A DNA stretch of 64,000 nt from Hippopus hippopus (taxonomy: Eukaryota > Mollusca > Bivalvia > Cardiida > Cardiidae): the NCBI GenBank assembly GCA_946811185.2, contig OX328103.1, positions 1,860,001-1,924,000 of the forward strand, read 5' to 3'. Both the position numbers and the translations under genes were made by a program. Shown piece after piece: positions 63,371 through 64,000 of this stretch. Position 1 is the stretch's first letter, and every line of letters begins with the position of its first letter. The notes below the pieces were generated by a model, which had not been told where the DNA came from, ran no database searches, and saw nothing but the letters and a program-made list of their open reading frames with translations.

Positions 63371-63477
63371 GGGGAAATATTCTTGGGCAAAGCAATATTA
63401 AATGTGCAATATTGAGATTTTTTTTCTAAACTGAAAAGGTCCTTTTTAAAATTTTACTGCATTTCAAGTTGATGTTC

Positions 63478-63565
63478 CGCATTTTCTTCTTTTTCAACAA
63501 TGTTTTCAAAAGCTTTTTTTCCACAGGATCATATAAGTCTGGATTGTGTGGACAAGGATTTATAT
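63478..63565 (+). mobile_element. Family A right-half fragment
   Basis: GCATTTTCTTCTTTTTCAAC, then GGATTGTGTGGACAAGGATT. Confidence 0.55.
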
Positions 63566-63624
63566 CTGAAAATGAAATTGTACAATTGCGTAGTGGAAAT
63601 AAATGGACACTTTCAAAAATAAAA

Positions 63625-63815
63625 ATATAAATGTCTGTATTCTCTGACCATTCTAAATTATAAACTAATTCTAATTTTGAATTTTAACATAATTTCTGAT
63701 TGGCTCAACCATTCAGTAAAGCCAATCAAAAACTGCATTCGTTCAAAATATAAAAGTTTTTTTTCAAATTAGAATTAGAATGGAATTTAGAATGGTACGA
63801 AAATACAGCCTCAGA
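63625..63815. mobile_element. Family E MITE, diverged
   Basis: CTGATTGGCTCAACCATTCA, AAAGCCAATCAAAAACTGCA, with matching outer arms (TTCTAAATTATAAAC / TTAGAATTAGAATGG). Confidence 0.62.
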
Positions 63816-64000
63816 TATAAGAATGATGCAAACAGGCATTCTGGCATCCAAAGATGTACAACAAATCAGAGTTTATTACATCCCCATTTTCATCATCATA
63901 ATCTTGGGAAAAGGACAACTGGAGTTCACAATATACAGTCAAAGTTTTCATTATAACTAGTTCTTTAAAAAAAAAAATCTGTACAAAAAAAGGATGTGAA

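Overview
The window is eukaryotic, AT-rich, non-coding-dominated DNA with no bacterial-style gene layout. Dense short palindromic DNA transposons (MITEs), several tRNA-derived SINEs with (TTGA)n/(AATC)n tails, a mariner, and a DUF7869-type transposase gene suggest an invertebrate, most likely a bivalve mollusc. The species cannot be fixed from the sequence alone. No complete host gene is visible. The only host-gene candidate is a weak two-exon fragment at 58.4-59.1 kb. Everything else that codes belongs to mobile elements.

The most abundant repeat is family A, a MITE of about 200-270 bp bounded by TTAA with CCCTTTACCA-type ends (piggyBac-like). Its centre is a near-perfect palindrome whose arms read GGGAAAAGGAGAAAATGCTG. 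About 50 copies or fragments lie across the window. Family B (TTAA-bounded, TGCAGTCTGATCTTG palindrome, about 19 copies), family C (GAGCCATGCTCTG inverted ends, 13 copies or fragments) and family E (CCAAT-containing palindrome, 5 copies) fill much of the rest. Halves of family A have become tandem arrays with a period near 180 bp at 29.0-29.6 kb and 39.1-40.35 kb, and near 155-170 bp at 31.05-31.57 kb.

Two larger DNA transposons stand out. (1) 52167-57797 is a 5.6-kb element with 30-bp identical inverted ends, an apparent AAAT target duplication (it splits a family A MITE) and paired subterminal palindromes. It encodes a 955-aa protein with a herpesvirus-M48/C76-like cysteine-protease (deubiquitinase-like) N-terminus, an acidic Ser/Asp linker and a C-terminal DUF7869 RNase H-like transposase domain. 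(2) 43751-48252 is a 4.5-kb element with CAGGGATC inverted ends and an exact 7-bp target duplication. Two 36-37-bp insertions elsewhere (3203-3239 and 27841-27876) consist only of the same two ends and also have exact 7-bp duplications, so the family appears to mobilise or leave elements that are almost nothing but termini.

Other datable insertions: a 914-bp hAT-type element with an exact 8-bp duplication (18523-19436); a GC-rich 259-bp element with a 5-bp duplication inside a SINE (2326-2584); a 789-bp TTAA element inside another repeat (21866-22654); and a mariner (60786-62348) placed exactly at the TA junction of a tandem 275-bp SINE, its transposase broken by one nonsense codon and by a family A MITE. 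Between the repeats lie islands of 300-900 bp with no repeat signature. Some carry homeodomain, POU-octamer and CACGTG motifs, so a large intergenic or intronic regulatory landscape is possible.
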